From: Takakia lepidozioides
Taxonomy: Eukaryota; Streptophyta; Takakiopsida; Takakiales; Takakiaceae
Direction of reading: 5' to 3'
Length of the DNA: 60,000 bases
Assembly: GCA_030704615.1 (NCBI GenBank)
Contig: CM060731.1
Coordinates: 74,506,756 to 74,566,755 of the forward strand
This document shows positions 23,164 through 31,851 of this stretch, one piece after another. The notes under the pieces were generated by a model. The model did not search any database, was not told the DNA's origin, and saw only the letters and a list, made by a program, of their open reading frames with translations. Made by a program: the position numbers and the translations under genes. Within the stretch, counting starts at the first letter, position 1. Every line of letters begins with the position of its first letter.

Positions 23164-24513
23164 CTACAGTGGAATATGCACAGGCACATGAGGAAGCAAA
23201 TCAGCCTTGTATGCCAATTGTTTGCCCTCATCAGGTGATGGCTTATCATCTGCATGGCTATTACCCTCCAAGAGCTCACCACCCCAAGCCACCACCCCTG
23301 AGAATGCAGCCAATGTGGGCATCATGTTCCCTTGATCCACTGCTACATTCCCAATAAACCGCACTGGGAGCATTGCACGTCGGCCATCTCCTGACTGCCA
23401 TTCCGGCCTGTAGGATGTCGTTTCCTCCCAAAAGTCCATAGTGAATCCCATGGGGTATAACACCGCCCCACCAACAAGCATATCATAAGACATCGCGTTC
23501 GTAACAATGGCTTTAGCTCTCATGACTGAGCCGTCCGTAGGATGATCCGGCTGCAATCGAATGAATAGCTCATGACATGTAATCCCTCGTGCCTTCTCTG
23601 AACCGCCCAAAGATGTTTGAATTTGGAAAGGACAAGACTCCAAATCCACCTCTGTAAGGCCCAAGCCTGCAATTGCTGCTCTTCCCAACATCAATGGTTG
23701 TGCTCCCGAGTCCAACAAGACCCGTAGTGGCCTATACCTCCTCCCGGCTGGGCCATCCAACTGAAACACACCATCCTGATTGTCCACCAGGACTACCCCA
23801 GGAGTCACCATACTACGCTCAATGACTGGTCTAGCTGACAACTCCTGCAACCTTGCAGCTACCGCTTGCCATGGTGCAGCTGTGGCTATCTTCACCCTTG
23901 AGTCCATGACATCCATGCACTGCACATTATCCGCTATCTCCGCAGATAGTGCCGATGCATCATCACTCTCACAGAGTCTAGCTGCTAGTCTGAACACAGC
24001 AGCTGGCCGAATCCCCGGCATTGCAATGGTCATTGTAGAAAACAATGGAGCTTGGCAAACAGCCGTAGCCGCCCCCAACAATGTGCTGGCTGCACCTTGC
24101 TTTGCAGCACCACCCATTGGCATTTCCCGAGCCACACCAACTCTCCCCACTGGTACTTGTGGCTCTACCTCTGACACACTTGAGTGAGCGGGTACCATCG
24201 ATGGCGTAGTTGGCACTGTCTCAGCCAATGTGAAAGACTGTGGAAGCCTTGTCTGTCGACTTGCTTCCCCCCTTTGTGGATCAAAATCCACATCTGTTCC
24301 TCTTGGCTCAGGAGCACGCGTTGCTGCTCGAGTGACAGCAGCTGCAGAGTCCACATGCAATGGTTTAGCAAGTGCGGCTCCACACATGAAGCCCATACCA
24401 ATCTGGTCTTCCCTAGGCATAGGAGGTTGTGCAGGTGGGGCTTGAACTTCAGGCCTTGGAGCTGACGCCACATTAGTAGTGGCCATGGCAGCAAGACGTT
24501 GCTCTATGGGCAA
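23164..24513 (-). CDS. Gypsy Gag C-terminal/retropepsin polyprotein segment
   Basis: A 449-codon open frame. The first 230 residues are low-complexity Pro/Ala-rich linker. Retropepsin follows: PLRVLLDSGAQPLMLG with the catalytic DSGA at 23701-23721, and further on NAMSYDMLVGGAVLYPMGF, the second conserved strand region of gypsy proteases. The enzyme would cut the polyprotein. The frame ends at a TAG (23164), after which the same frame stays open into the methyltransferase, so protease and methyltransferase were probably one polyprotein. It overlaps the Gag frame (24504) by 10 bases in another frame. Confidence 0.8.
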   Translation of the reverse strand: MPIEQRLAAMATTNVASAPRPEVQAPPAQPPMPREDQIGMGFMCGAALAKPLHVDSAAAVTRAATRAPEPRGTDVDFDPQRGEASRQTRLPQSFTLAETVPTTPSMVPAHSSVSEVEPQVPVGRVGVAREMPMGGAAKQGAASTLLGAATAVCQAPLFSTMTIAMPGIRPAAVFRLAARLCESDDASALSAEIADNVQCMDVMDSRVKIATAAPWQAVAARLQELSARPVIERSMVTPGVVLVDNQDGVFQLDGPAGRRYRPLRVLLDSGAQPLMLGRAAIAGLGLTEVDLESCPFQIQTSLGGSEKARGITCHELFIRLQPDHPTDGSVMRAKAIVTNAMSYDMLVGGAVLYPMGFTMDFWEETTSYRPEWQSGDGRRAMLPVRFIGNVAVDQGNMMPTLAAFSGVVAWGGELLEGNSHADDKPSPDEGKQLAYKADLLPHVPVHIPL

Positions 24514-24929
24514 GCCTTGCCTTGTGCTCCTTGGTTTTGGTTATGACCTCCACCACGACCTCTGCCTCCTCTACCTCTCTGGACTACATTGCCTCGTCCT
24601 CGGCCACCATTGTTCCCTTGGAACTGGCCTGGCCGTAGCTCAGGATGCAAGTCATAACAATGGGCCTCTTCATGCCTATACTTGCCACAATGCCCACACT
24701 GTAGTTGTGTAGGCTGTGCCTGTGCCGGCCCTTTGCCTCTCTCCGGGCAATCTCTCTTAACATGGGGTCCTCCATAATCCCAACATGTCACACCCGACTG
24801 TTGTTGGCCTGAGAATGAAGGAAGTGACCTCTGCAATTGAGATCCTCTCTGTCCTTCCCTGGGCTTCGCTTGAGCCCCCTTGTTGCCTTGAGCACGTTGG
24901 GGTAGTGGTTGTTGTTGGCTAGGAGCCCC
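24504..24929 (-). pseudogene. Gypsy Gag zinc-knuckle fragment
   Basis: The segment is rich in Gln, Pro, Gly and Arg and carries two zinc knuckles: CWDYGGPHVKRDC, whose second Cys is replaced by Tyr, and an intact CGHCGKYRHEEAHC. A Gly/Arg-rich nucleic-acid-binding tail follows (RGRGGRGRGGG). Gag coats element RNA in the virus-like particle. The N-terminal capsid part is absent because the element stops at the palindrome at 24929. Open sequence further upstream (24962-24930) is the inverted-repeat partner, not Gag. Confidence 0.75.
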
Positions 24930-24973
24930 ACTTTTCAATGGGGGGCTCCTAGCCAACAACAACCACTACCCCA
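24898..24973. repeat. Perfect 32-bp inverted repeat at the head-to-head junction of two gypsy elements
   Basis: Arms 24898-24929 and 24942-24973 are exact reverse complements, separated by 12 bp (ACTTTTCAATGG). Both arms encode the same Gag stretch (GAPSQQQPLP) on opposite strands. Outside the left arm the minus element continues through Gag. Outside the right arm the plus element jumps straight to the RT region. Confidence 0.95.
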
Positions 24974-24974
24974 C

Positions 24975-26751
24975 TACCCCACTGATGTTGGACCCATAGT
25001 CACCGGAGGAGAGAGACGACGTATACGGCGGTTCTTGAGGGCTTACAGGAACTGCTTTGCCTTCAGTTTGAAGGACTTGGGAGCACTGAAGGGTCAAGAG
25101 ATTCACATTGAATTGGCCACTGACACGCCAATCTTTCGGAGACCCTATAGATACAGTGACATGGAGAGGTCCTTGATTCAGATGAGGACTCATGACCTCT
25201 GGGAGGCTGGTTTGGTGGAGCTATCTGGTGGAGAGTATGCTTCAGCCACAGTGATGCCAGCCAAGAAGGATGTCTAATTGGACGGAGAGACGTATGTGCG
25301 GTGATTACCGGCCTGTAAATCGTCAGACCAAGTCCGATAGGTATGCCATGCCAACACCAGAGGAGATCTTTGATGCCATTGGGCATGCCAAGGTCTTTAG
25401 CACTTTGGATTTACGATCCGGATATCATCAGTTGCCGATCAAGGAGGCGGATAAGCAGAAGACGACATTATGGGGGATCAATGAGCACGGGAAGGATTGC
25501 CTATACCAGTGGCGGTTCTTACCATTTGGACTTAAGAACGCTCCGACAGAGTTTCAGAGAGTCATGGACAAGATTCTAGCAGGGGTGGAGTTTGCTCGGT
25601 GCTACATAGATGACATCATCATCTTTAGTGATACGGTGGAGGAGCATGAGAGACACCTTCAGGTGACATTTGAGCGCTTGAGGACGCACAGATTGAAGTT
25701 ACATCCGGGGAAGTGCAAGTTTTTCCACAACCAGATTGAGTATCTGGGTCACGTGATATATCCTGGAGGATTGGGGGTACAACAGACTAAGGTAGAGGCC
25801 ATTGCATAGATTCCACGCCCCACGGATGTGAGCCGAGTTCGAACTTTCATGGGGTTGACAAACTATTATAGACGGTTTGTCAAGGGATTTAGTGCAATTG
25901 CAAAGGCTCTAACCAAGTTGACCAAGGTAGACCAGGAGTGGCAGTGGGAAGATGAGCAAGAACGAGCTTTCCAAGAGTTCAAGGCGAGGTTGACTTTGGC
26001 GCCCATCTTGAGACGACCTATCAGGGGGCGTCCTTTTCAGCTGCATACACATTGGAGCATGTTGGGGCTTGGAACGGTGTTCACATAGGTGGATGATGAG
26101 GGAAGAGAGTTCGTAGTGGCTTATGTCAGTCGCTCGAACAACGCTGCAGAGGCTAAGTATAGCTCATATGAGGGAGAGTGCTTAGCTGCAGTGTGGGCCG
26201 TGGCACACTTCAGGTGCTATCTATATGACAATCTCTTTACTCTTGTCACGGATCGCCAGCCACTCAAGTGGTTGATGGAGTCAGACAAGCTTACAAGGAA
26301 GCTTGCACGGTGGGCACTCATACTTCAAGAGTATGACTTTCAGGTTGTGCATCGACCGGGTTTGGTCAATTGGGATGCGGATGGGTTGAGTCACAATCCA
26401 TGCACGAGTCATCAGGATGACACTGGAGCTCGGTGGCATGATGAGACGGACGAGGAGATGGTGCCCGGATGGCATGCATCTGCATTTCTGTGTATCTTGG
26501 CAACGGAAGGCCAGGTAGGACCTACAACAGGGATGACTGTAGACCGAGTGTCTGAGGACCCTGAGGCCAGCAATGAGCAAGGTGACGCCAAAGATATACA
26601 TGAGGATTCAGCTGTGTTGGACTATCTCCGCACTGGGGGCACGGCAGCCACTGTGACTGCCAAGGAGAGGGATTGGATCTTACAACGAGCCAAGAGGTTC
26701 AAGTGGGAGGGGACACACCTGCTCCGAGGCTGCTACAGTTTTCAACCTTGA
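24975..26751 (+). pseudogene. Gypsy reverse transcriptase and RNase H (plus copy)
   Basis: RT: VGPIVTGGERRR, FRRPYRYSDMER, MCGDYRPVNRQTKSDRY, LDLRSGYHQLPIKEADK, FLPFGLKNAPTEFQRVMD, YIDDIIIFSDTVEEHERHL (catalytic YIDD at about 25605), then the thumb. RNase H: YVSRSNNAAEAKYSSYEGE, LAAVWAVAHFRCYLY, LVTDRQPLKWLM and HRPGLVNWDADGLSHNP, with its Glu and Asp residues. Stops lie at about 25275 (TAA), 25809 (TAG) and 26086 (TAG). The rest is open and better preserved than the minus copy. The frame then runs into KERDWILQRAKRFKWEGTHLLR and ends at the deletion join. Confidence 0.9.
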
Positions 26752-26811
26752 CGATCCGGACATGTGGGCACATGCATGTGATCAGCGTGCAGAGTTGTTC
26801 AAGAGGACCAT

Positions 26812-27039
26812 GTGCGTAATTGCACGCCATGTCACCTTCCAAATGTTGATGGAAGGTTTGACCCAAACCTGGCAGTGGTACCTGCAAGTTTGATGTGCAT
26901 GTTGTGTGGGTCTGCTAGAGGGGCAGCCACCATGCTGGTGTGTGATCAATGCTCTAGAGGTTGTCATATGGGATGCTTGACTCCACCTCTTGAGATAGTT
27001 CCTGATGGGGATTGGTTATGTCCGCATTGCATTGGATAG
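26812..27039 (+). CDS. PHD zinc finger at the 3' end of the gypsy element
   Basis: An intact PHD finger, complete C4HC3: CMLCGSARGAATMLVCDQCS, HMGC then LTPPLEIVPDGDWLCPHC, ending IG and a TAG at 27039. The spacing C-x2-C, C-x2-C, H-x2-C, C-x2-C and the DGDWLCPHC ending are typical. PHD fingers bind the histone H3 N-terminus, so by analogy with integrase chromodomains this domain could steer insertion; that is inference. It is preserved without stops although the rest of the copy is deleted. In an intact element it would be fused to the integrase tail, so it is unlikely to be translated alone. Confidence 0.85.
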   Translation: MRNCTPCHLPNVDGRFDPNLAVVPASLMCMLCGSARGAATMLVCDQCSRGCHMGCLTPPLEIVPDGDWLCPHCIG

Positions 27040-27296
27040 TGGGAGTGGATACAACCATGGAAGGCTAACAAAAAATGCAAGGCCAAGCTACTAAGAGACC
27101 AACACACGAGATCCTGACTCAAGTTCACAGATTGCAAGACGGCAACTAACGATGGGGTTGCTCTTGTACCCGGCCTCTTGGTCTATAGAGTTTGAGTACA
27201 ATAGGGACAGTGATAGAGGACTTAGTACGGCTGTGGCTATTACATCTTGTAGCTATCTGGAGTTAGAGGGACCTAACCACCAACTAGGGGGGCAAT

Positions 27297-27824
27297 TGTG
27301 GCAGACTACTTATTGTGCATATATGAGTGGTGTGGTTTGGACAACGATATAGTTGTGTAGCGATACGTATGCGCACGACAGTTGTCAAGTTAAATAAACA
27401 CAGTGTGAAACTAACTAGAATAAATCTAGTTATTTGTATTTAACACTTGAAATTAGTTCAAGTGTTAAGTCAGGTGTCAAGTTTAGCTTGACATCTGAAC
27501 CATCTTATCTTCACGAGCTCGTCAGTCGTGCGGCTCATCTCTCTCAAGTTGAGCCTGCACGACCGAGCTCCCTCGCTGCTTAGCATCTGAGTGTACTTAT
27601 GGAGGGAGAGTAGGATGTTGTGGGGTGGAGTCCCCATAGCTTGGGGTGCCCCTGGTTCGACTCTTATTTTAACGAGTGATTGTATTGTATTTCGTGTTTT
27701 TGTGTCAAGAGACAATGTGAGTTTAGTTTTCATTTCTATTGTGGCAGACTACTTTATTGTGCATATATGTGTGGTGTGGTTTGGACAGCGATGTAGTTGT
27801 GTAGCGATACGTATGCGCACGACA
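27297..27824 (+). repeat. LTR of the plus-strand gypsy element, with terminal 84/85-bp direct repeats
   Basis: It starts TGTGGCAGACTAC right after the purine tract and ends GCACGACA, giving 528 bp with TG...CA borders. The opening 84 bp (27297-27380) and closing 85 bp (27740-27824) are near-identical, matching the design of the minus-strand LTR although the sequences have diverged. Confidence 0.75.
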
Positions 27825-28325
27825 GATGCTTGACACCACCTCTTGAGAGGGTTCCTGATGGAGATTGGTTATGTCCACACTGCTTGGGATAGTGGCAGTG
27901 GATATGACTAGTGGCAGCTAACAAGACATGGGAGGCCAAGCTCATAGGAGTCAATACCCGAGATCTCAGGCTCAAGTTCACAGGTTGCAAGACGGCAACT
28001 AACGATGGGGCAACTCTTGTACCCGACCTCTTGATCTATCGAGTTTGAGTGTAGTAGGGACAGTGGTGGAGGACTCAGTGAGGCTATGGCCACTATCACA
28101 TATTGTGGCTGCGTGGACTTAGAGGGATCTAAGCGCCAACTAGGGGGCGATTGTGATGGACTAGTGGCAGCCTAGTGATGGACTAGTGGTTGCACTAGTG
28201 ATGGCTAGTGGCAGCCCAGTGGTGCAGTAGTGGTGGACTAGTGATAGACTAGTGTTTGGTGTGCACATGTGTTGTGTGGTTTTGGATAGCGATGTAGTTG
28301 TGTAGCGATATGTATGCGCACGACA
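27825..28325 (+). mobile_element. Tandem 3'-end fragment of the same gypsy family with shortened LTR
   Basis: Immediately after the LTR, sequence resumes inside the PHD finger (CLTPPLERVPDGDWLCPHC) and repeats the pre-LTR region, including TGCAAGACGGCAACTAACGA, and a purine tract (CTAGGGGGCG). A shortened LTR (28152-28325) follows. Its front half is replaced by a GACTAGTG-rich low-complexity run, and its end again matches GATGTAGTTGTGTAGCGATA. This is probably the outcome of unequal recombination between copies. Confidence 0.7.
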
Positions 28326-29520
28326 AGGATATTGAGATAATGAAATCATATCGGTATTTGGGTCTGGTTACCCCCCCCACCCCTCCCCCCCCCATTCCAG
28401 TTTGCAGCAACCCCTGGACAAATTAACAAAGGGTAAGACGGTCTCCATCCGCCTTCAGGCCAAATGCACAAACAAATACATCTGCGCCACCCCCCAATAA
28501 AAAAGTGGCTATTTGACATCATTGTCACCCCGGCTGCCACTTATGGTTGTGAATTATGGGCACTTGGTGTCCCAATTTCCTGGTGGGAAAGAAACTGGAA
28601 CCATTGCAATCATCTTTTCTCCAAGCAATGTTTGGCACCAGAGGCACAACTCCATCTCACATCCTAGGTACAGAGTTCGCATGTGTGCCACTGCAAACTA
28701 AGGCCCTTTTCCGGCTTACAATTTTTCTTCATAGGTTCCCCATAGGTACAAGCCCTAACCCCAAGGGGCTCGTGGCAAGAGCCCTTGCAACATCTATAGG
28801 CTCAAAATTATTGCAGGTCTCAAGCATTCCTGGTATGCTCGAGTAGACAGTTTTTGGAACGCAATGGACTCTCTATCGCTTCACTGTTACTGGTGAATCT
28901 AGATCAAGGGGTGGACATCACATCCAAGCAAGACTGCAACAGACTCATTAGAAGGGAGCTTATGGAACTAAGTTACATGTCAAGAGAAGTTGGAAGCTAC
29001 CCAATCTCACGATAAAGCTCCATTTCTATCGAGAGACATTATTGGTTTTCCGAGATGAGAGAATCTTGCGGCCCAATTGCCTTTCGACATCGTTATCTCC
29101 TTCTCTCCTGAGGGCATTGGGGCGGTTCAGGGTGGGCTCCCACAACCTACGGATAGAGACTGGCAAATGGGAAAAAACCTGCAATGGTAGGACCGCCTAT
29201 GTCCAACTTGCACAGGGCGCAACCGGGAAATTGAAACTGAAGAACATTTCTTCTTCTATTGCCCTCTATACCATGAGATACGTGGGAGATTCCACTGTCT
29301 ATTCCGCGGAACCCAATCTCTCAGTGAAGTTTTCCACTATGAGGATAAAAAATGCTTGGCAGCTTACCTTCACCCTTAGACAATCACTCGAGCAATAGTT
29401 TTTATTTTTGGCTCTGGTTTTGTTTCAGCTATCATGTTTTCTTCCATTTCGTCCCATAAGCTCTATGAGCTTTCTGCGGACGTTATAAAGCACCATTTCA
29501 TTTCTTTCTCAATTTTCTCA
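28326..29520 (+). mobile_element. LINE 3' half, second family, 5'-truncated at the LTR border
   Basis: Pieces in three frames encode the end of a non-LTR RT protein: DIEIMKSYRYLGL right at the LTR edge, VTPAATYGCELWALG, FLQAMFGTRGTTPSHIL, SPSLLRALGRFRVGSHNLRI, a zinc knuckle (CPTCTGR...EEHFFFYCPLYHEIRGRF) and a final hydrophobic segment. The tail (CTCTATGAGCTTTCTGCGGA ... TTATAAAGC ... CATTTCATTTC) matches the fragments at 13.6-13.9 kb. Many frameshifts make it a dead copy. It differs from the LINE at 4-6.7 kb in wording and 3' end. Confidence 0.75.
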
Positions 29521-30236
29521 TGCCTCAAAGGAAATTTTGAGGCAGCCTCTTTTTGGAAACTTTTGCTCAGGGACATAGCCCAAGGGATGAGGGATAAGAA
29601 CATACCGCACTCGCCGCCGTAGCAGGATTTGACCCAAAGCACTCTGTGCACTATCTAGTTGAGATTGGTGGTGACACATATTTTTATGCAGAAAATAATA
29701 GGAACAGTGTAAGAACTTAATTTAAAAATAAAAATATATTCAATCAATCAACGGTACTGCTGATTAGGCCCCCGCCGCAGTGGTGGCTTGTTAGCCACCA
29801 CTAGCTTAGCCCTGGCTGGCTAGTAGTTAGTTAACCGTGGCTAGAGGGCCTTCAAACATAGTGGCTAAAGTAAGTGGCCAGGGTTAAAGGAAGTTAACAT
29901 CTGCCTGCAAACTCAACAGCTGACCAGAATCACATGGTGCCTACATAGGAAGAAGTACTGGCAGCGGGGCTGTACAACAAAGTCTAGAGCTATATCGTAT
30001 GGACAATTCACCTGAAGGCAGTAGCCCTTCGGGGTCAAGAGACACCATAACTTACGCTTCCTTCGGGAGGCGTCTTATATTTGTATATATGGATTATATT
30101 TGTATATATGGACAATGTAGGATTGCGGAACAAGCCATGCAAGGTCACCATTCTCCAACACATATACTCACTGCAGGTAGAATCAGTGAGCGGTCAGGAC
30201 TTGAATGAGAAACATTTTAACATGTGTAAAAGTGGT
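29521..30236. other. Intergenic; no gene recognised
   Basis: About 700 bp with AT-rich and simple-sequence patches (poly-A/TAAAAATAAAAATATA near 29720; TATATTTGTATATATGGA repeated at 30075-30112). No coding signal found. Confidence 0.4.
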
Positions 30237-30623
30237 GAGAGCATGCCCAGCATGCGCTCTATCTGGCGCGCTATCATCAACATAGCGCGGCCACCGAGAT
30301 CGCGCATCCCCGGGAGCACCTTCACGCGCTTTAAAATGGTGAGCCTCACCAAAAATCGTCGCACTCCCGCGCTATCTTCCTGCCTTTTGGTGTGTGGCAT
30401 TCTCCCCGCTACCTACCGCTCAGCCTCACACGTAATGACCAGTGGCGGGGCAGGCGGTGGGGCCACGGTCACCTCAGCCTGCGCCATTACTCCCCTTCGG
30501 TTATGGTGCGTCTGCTGGGGCTCTTGCCAGCCGACGCGCTATCTAACTTGCCTGCCTCACCATATGCCTCACGAGCATAGTGATAGCGCGGCAGTTTAGT
30601 GAGCCTCTGCTGGGCATGCTCTA
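30237..30623. repeat. GC-rich inverted-repeat element, possible MITE
   Basis: A GC-rich island of about 387 bp in AT-rich surroundings. It is bounded by 15-bp inverted repeats: AGAGCATGCCCAGCA on the left and its reverse complement on the right. Internal strings GCGCTATC and TAGCGCGG recur in both orientations near the two ends (30260-30300 and 30535-30595). No target-site duplication is evident. A coding reading of this island has no recognisable domain. Confidence 0.5.
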
Positions 30624-30720
30624 AGTTCTTCCTTCATATCAGAAAGAGATGAGTAAGTCAGTGATCTGTGGGTATGTAAATTGGTGGGTTCAAGGAGCTA
30701 ACTTAGGAGCAAGCCAACTG

Positions 30721-30780
30721 TGTTCATAACTGAGTGACGACGTCTAGTTGTGTTCATAACTGAGTGACGACGTCTAGTTG
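30721..30780. repeat. Perfect 30-bp tandem duplication
   Basis: The 30-bp unit beginning TGTTCATAACTGAGTGACGA occurs twice back to back (30721-30750 and 30751-30780) with no mismatch. Confidence 0.95.
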
Positions 30781-31169
30781 TCGTTGCGAGGTCAGTGCAA
30801 GTGCCAATAGTAGCACCTGAGCTCTAGTCTGAGGTACACAAGAAAATGTGCTCTGTGTACATCACATGATCTTGGTTTGAGATTTGTACTTTAAAATTGG
30901 AGAACACTAGTTGAATGAGATGGCGCTGATCGTGCAATGGGAAGATCTGTTATTGTTTGGACTTGCGTGTGGTGCCTCTAATATATTCTAGTGTTGAAAG
31001 CCCAAGAACATCGTGAAAGCTCCTCTCCAGAAAGCAAAGTAAGTTCATCCGACCTTCCAGAACTAATTCGAGAGGTCTTCGAATAATTAGTCAAAAGAAC
31101 GGCAAAAGATCCAAATTGGCATATTTCAACATATCCACAAAGTGAGGATAGTGTAGGAACTGTATGTAA

Positions 31170-31430
31170 TGACAGACAACAAGAATGGAGGAAAAGAAAG
31201 AGAAAGAAGACATCCATGGAAAGCTCAAGAGACAAAGGGCCAGAGGTCCACCTGGAGTTGGCGGACATGCTCTCAATGACAGTGGAGTGTCAAGGTTTTA
31301 ACCAGAGTATATGAGAGTAAATTTGACTTGGAGAGAAACACTAAGGACATGAAATGAATCGTTTAGGACAAAGGGCCAGAAAGCCACCATGGGACAACAG
31401 CACAACCACAAATCTGAAATAATCTGCACC
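31170..31430 (+). repeat. Degenerate duplicate of the 36.9-37.1 kb segment
   Basis: Shared blocks with 36935-37135, in the same order and strand: AGAGACAAAGGGCCAGAGG, TAAATTTGACTT, TTAGGACAAAGGGCCAGAAA and CACCATGGGACAACA. In the 36.9-kb copy the region is an open frame. Here stops interrupt it, so this is the decayed paralogue. Confidence 0.6.
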
Positions 31431-31851
31431 CTCCTTTTTCTTTCATTTTCTCCCCTTAAAAACCCTGGACCATCAACTACAAGTCATTCTATGTAAACAC
31501 GTCCAAAGGCCATTCAGCATAGCCCATTTCACAATTTGCATGTATAGTACATTCATATCCCCATGGGATGTCCACAGATTTGGTCCTACAAATGCGCTCC
31601 TTACCAGCAGGAGGCAGACAATGGCATCTTGATTCATACCAAAGAATTTACTCCCTGTGGAACTCTCTTCTCAATGCAGTCTAACTACAATCCTCAGCCT
31701 GAATACTGATTTGCATTATCTACATCTTTAAAATGACACTCCTTTGTATCATCAGGTGAATACAAAATGTGGGGAAGACATAAACACTAACTTCAGATTC
31801 TCTACCTGCAACAACAGGGTGTCTCGTTGATCAAAAACCTGGAACTGGAAG

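Larger units (their letters stand above)
17092..24929 (-). mobile_element. Ty3/gypsy LTR retrotransposon carrying a DNA methyltransferase and a PHD finger
   Basis: Reading on the minus strand: Gag with zinc knuckles (24929-24504), retropepsin (24513-23164), C5 DNA methyltransferase (23148-22062), linker, RT (about 20990-20300), RNase H (to about 19510), integrase (19456-18569), integrase C-terminal domain plus PHD finger (about 18420-17910), purine tract AGGGGGG at 17617-17625 and a 3' LTR (17612-17092). The RT-RNase H-integrase order defines Ty3/gypsy. The 5' LTR and Gag N-terminus are missing: the element ends at a palindromic junction at 24929. Several stops and frameshifts make this copy non-functional. 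The methyltransferase and PHD modules are not part of ordinary gypsy elements. DNMT-bearing retrotransposons have been reported from charophytes and dinoflagellates. Confidence 0.9.
24942..27824 (+). mobile_element. Internally deleted Ty3/gypsy element, plus copy
   Basis: This is a related but clearly diverged copy of the minus-strand element. It reads Gag remnant (32 bp), RT, RNase H, pre-integrase spacer, integrase tail remnant, PHD finger, purine tract (CTAGGGGGG at 27284-27292) and LTR (27297-27824). Compared with the minus copy it lacks everything from Gag to the start of RT, including protease and methyltransferase. It also lacks the integrase zinc and catalytic core, the join lying within CGAGGCTGC near 26735, and a segment between AAGAG and GGACCATGTGCG near 26806. 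No 5' LTR is present. Confidence 0.85.

Noticed and set aside
22964-24465. Plus-strand open frames over the gypsy protease/methyltransferase region
   Set aside because: They are antisense shadows of the minus-strand polyprotein. They have no domains, and their composition is explained by the sense frame.
24909-24962. MLLARSP... as a real Gag or RT N-terminus on either strand
   Set aside because: The sequence is produced by reading through the palindromic junction. It occurs on both strands for that reason and is not a native start.
28152-28260. CRISPR-like spaced repeats (GACTAGTGG units)
   Set aside because: Spacing is irregular, units are short and degenerate, the genome is eukaryotic, and the stretch lies inside a shortened LTR. 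It is a low-complexity expansion.
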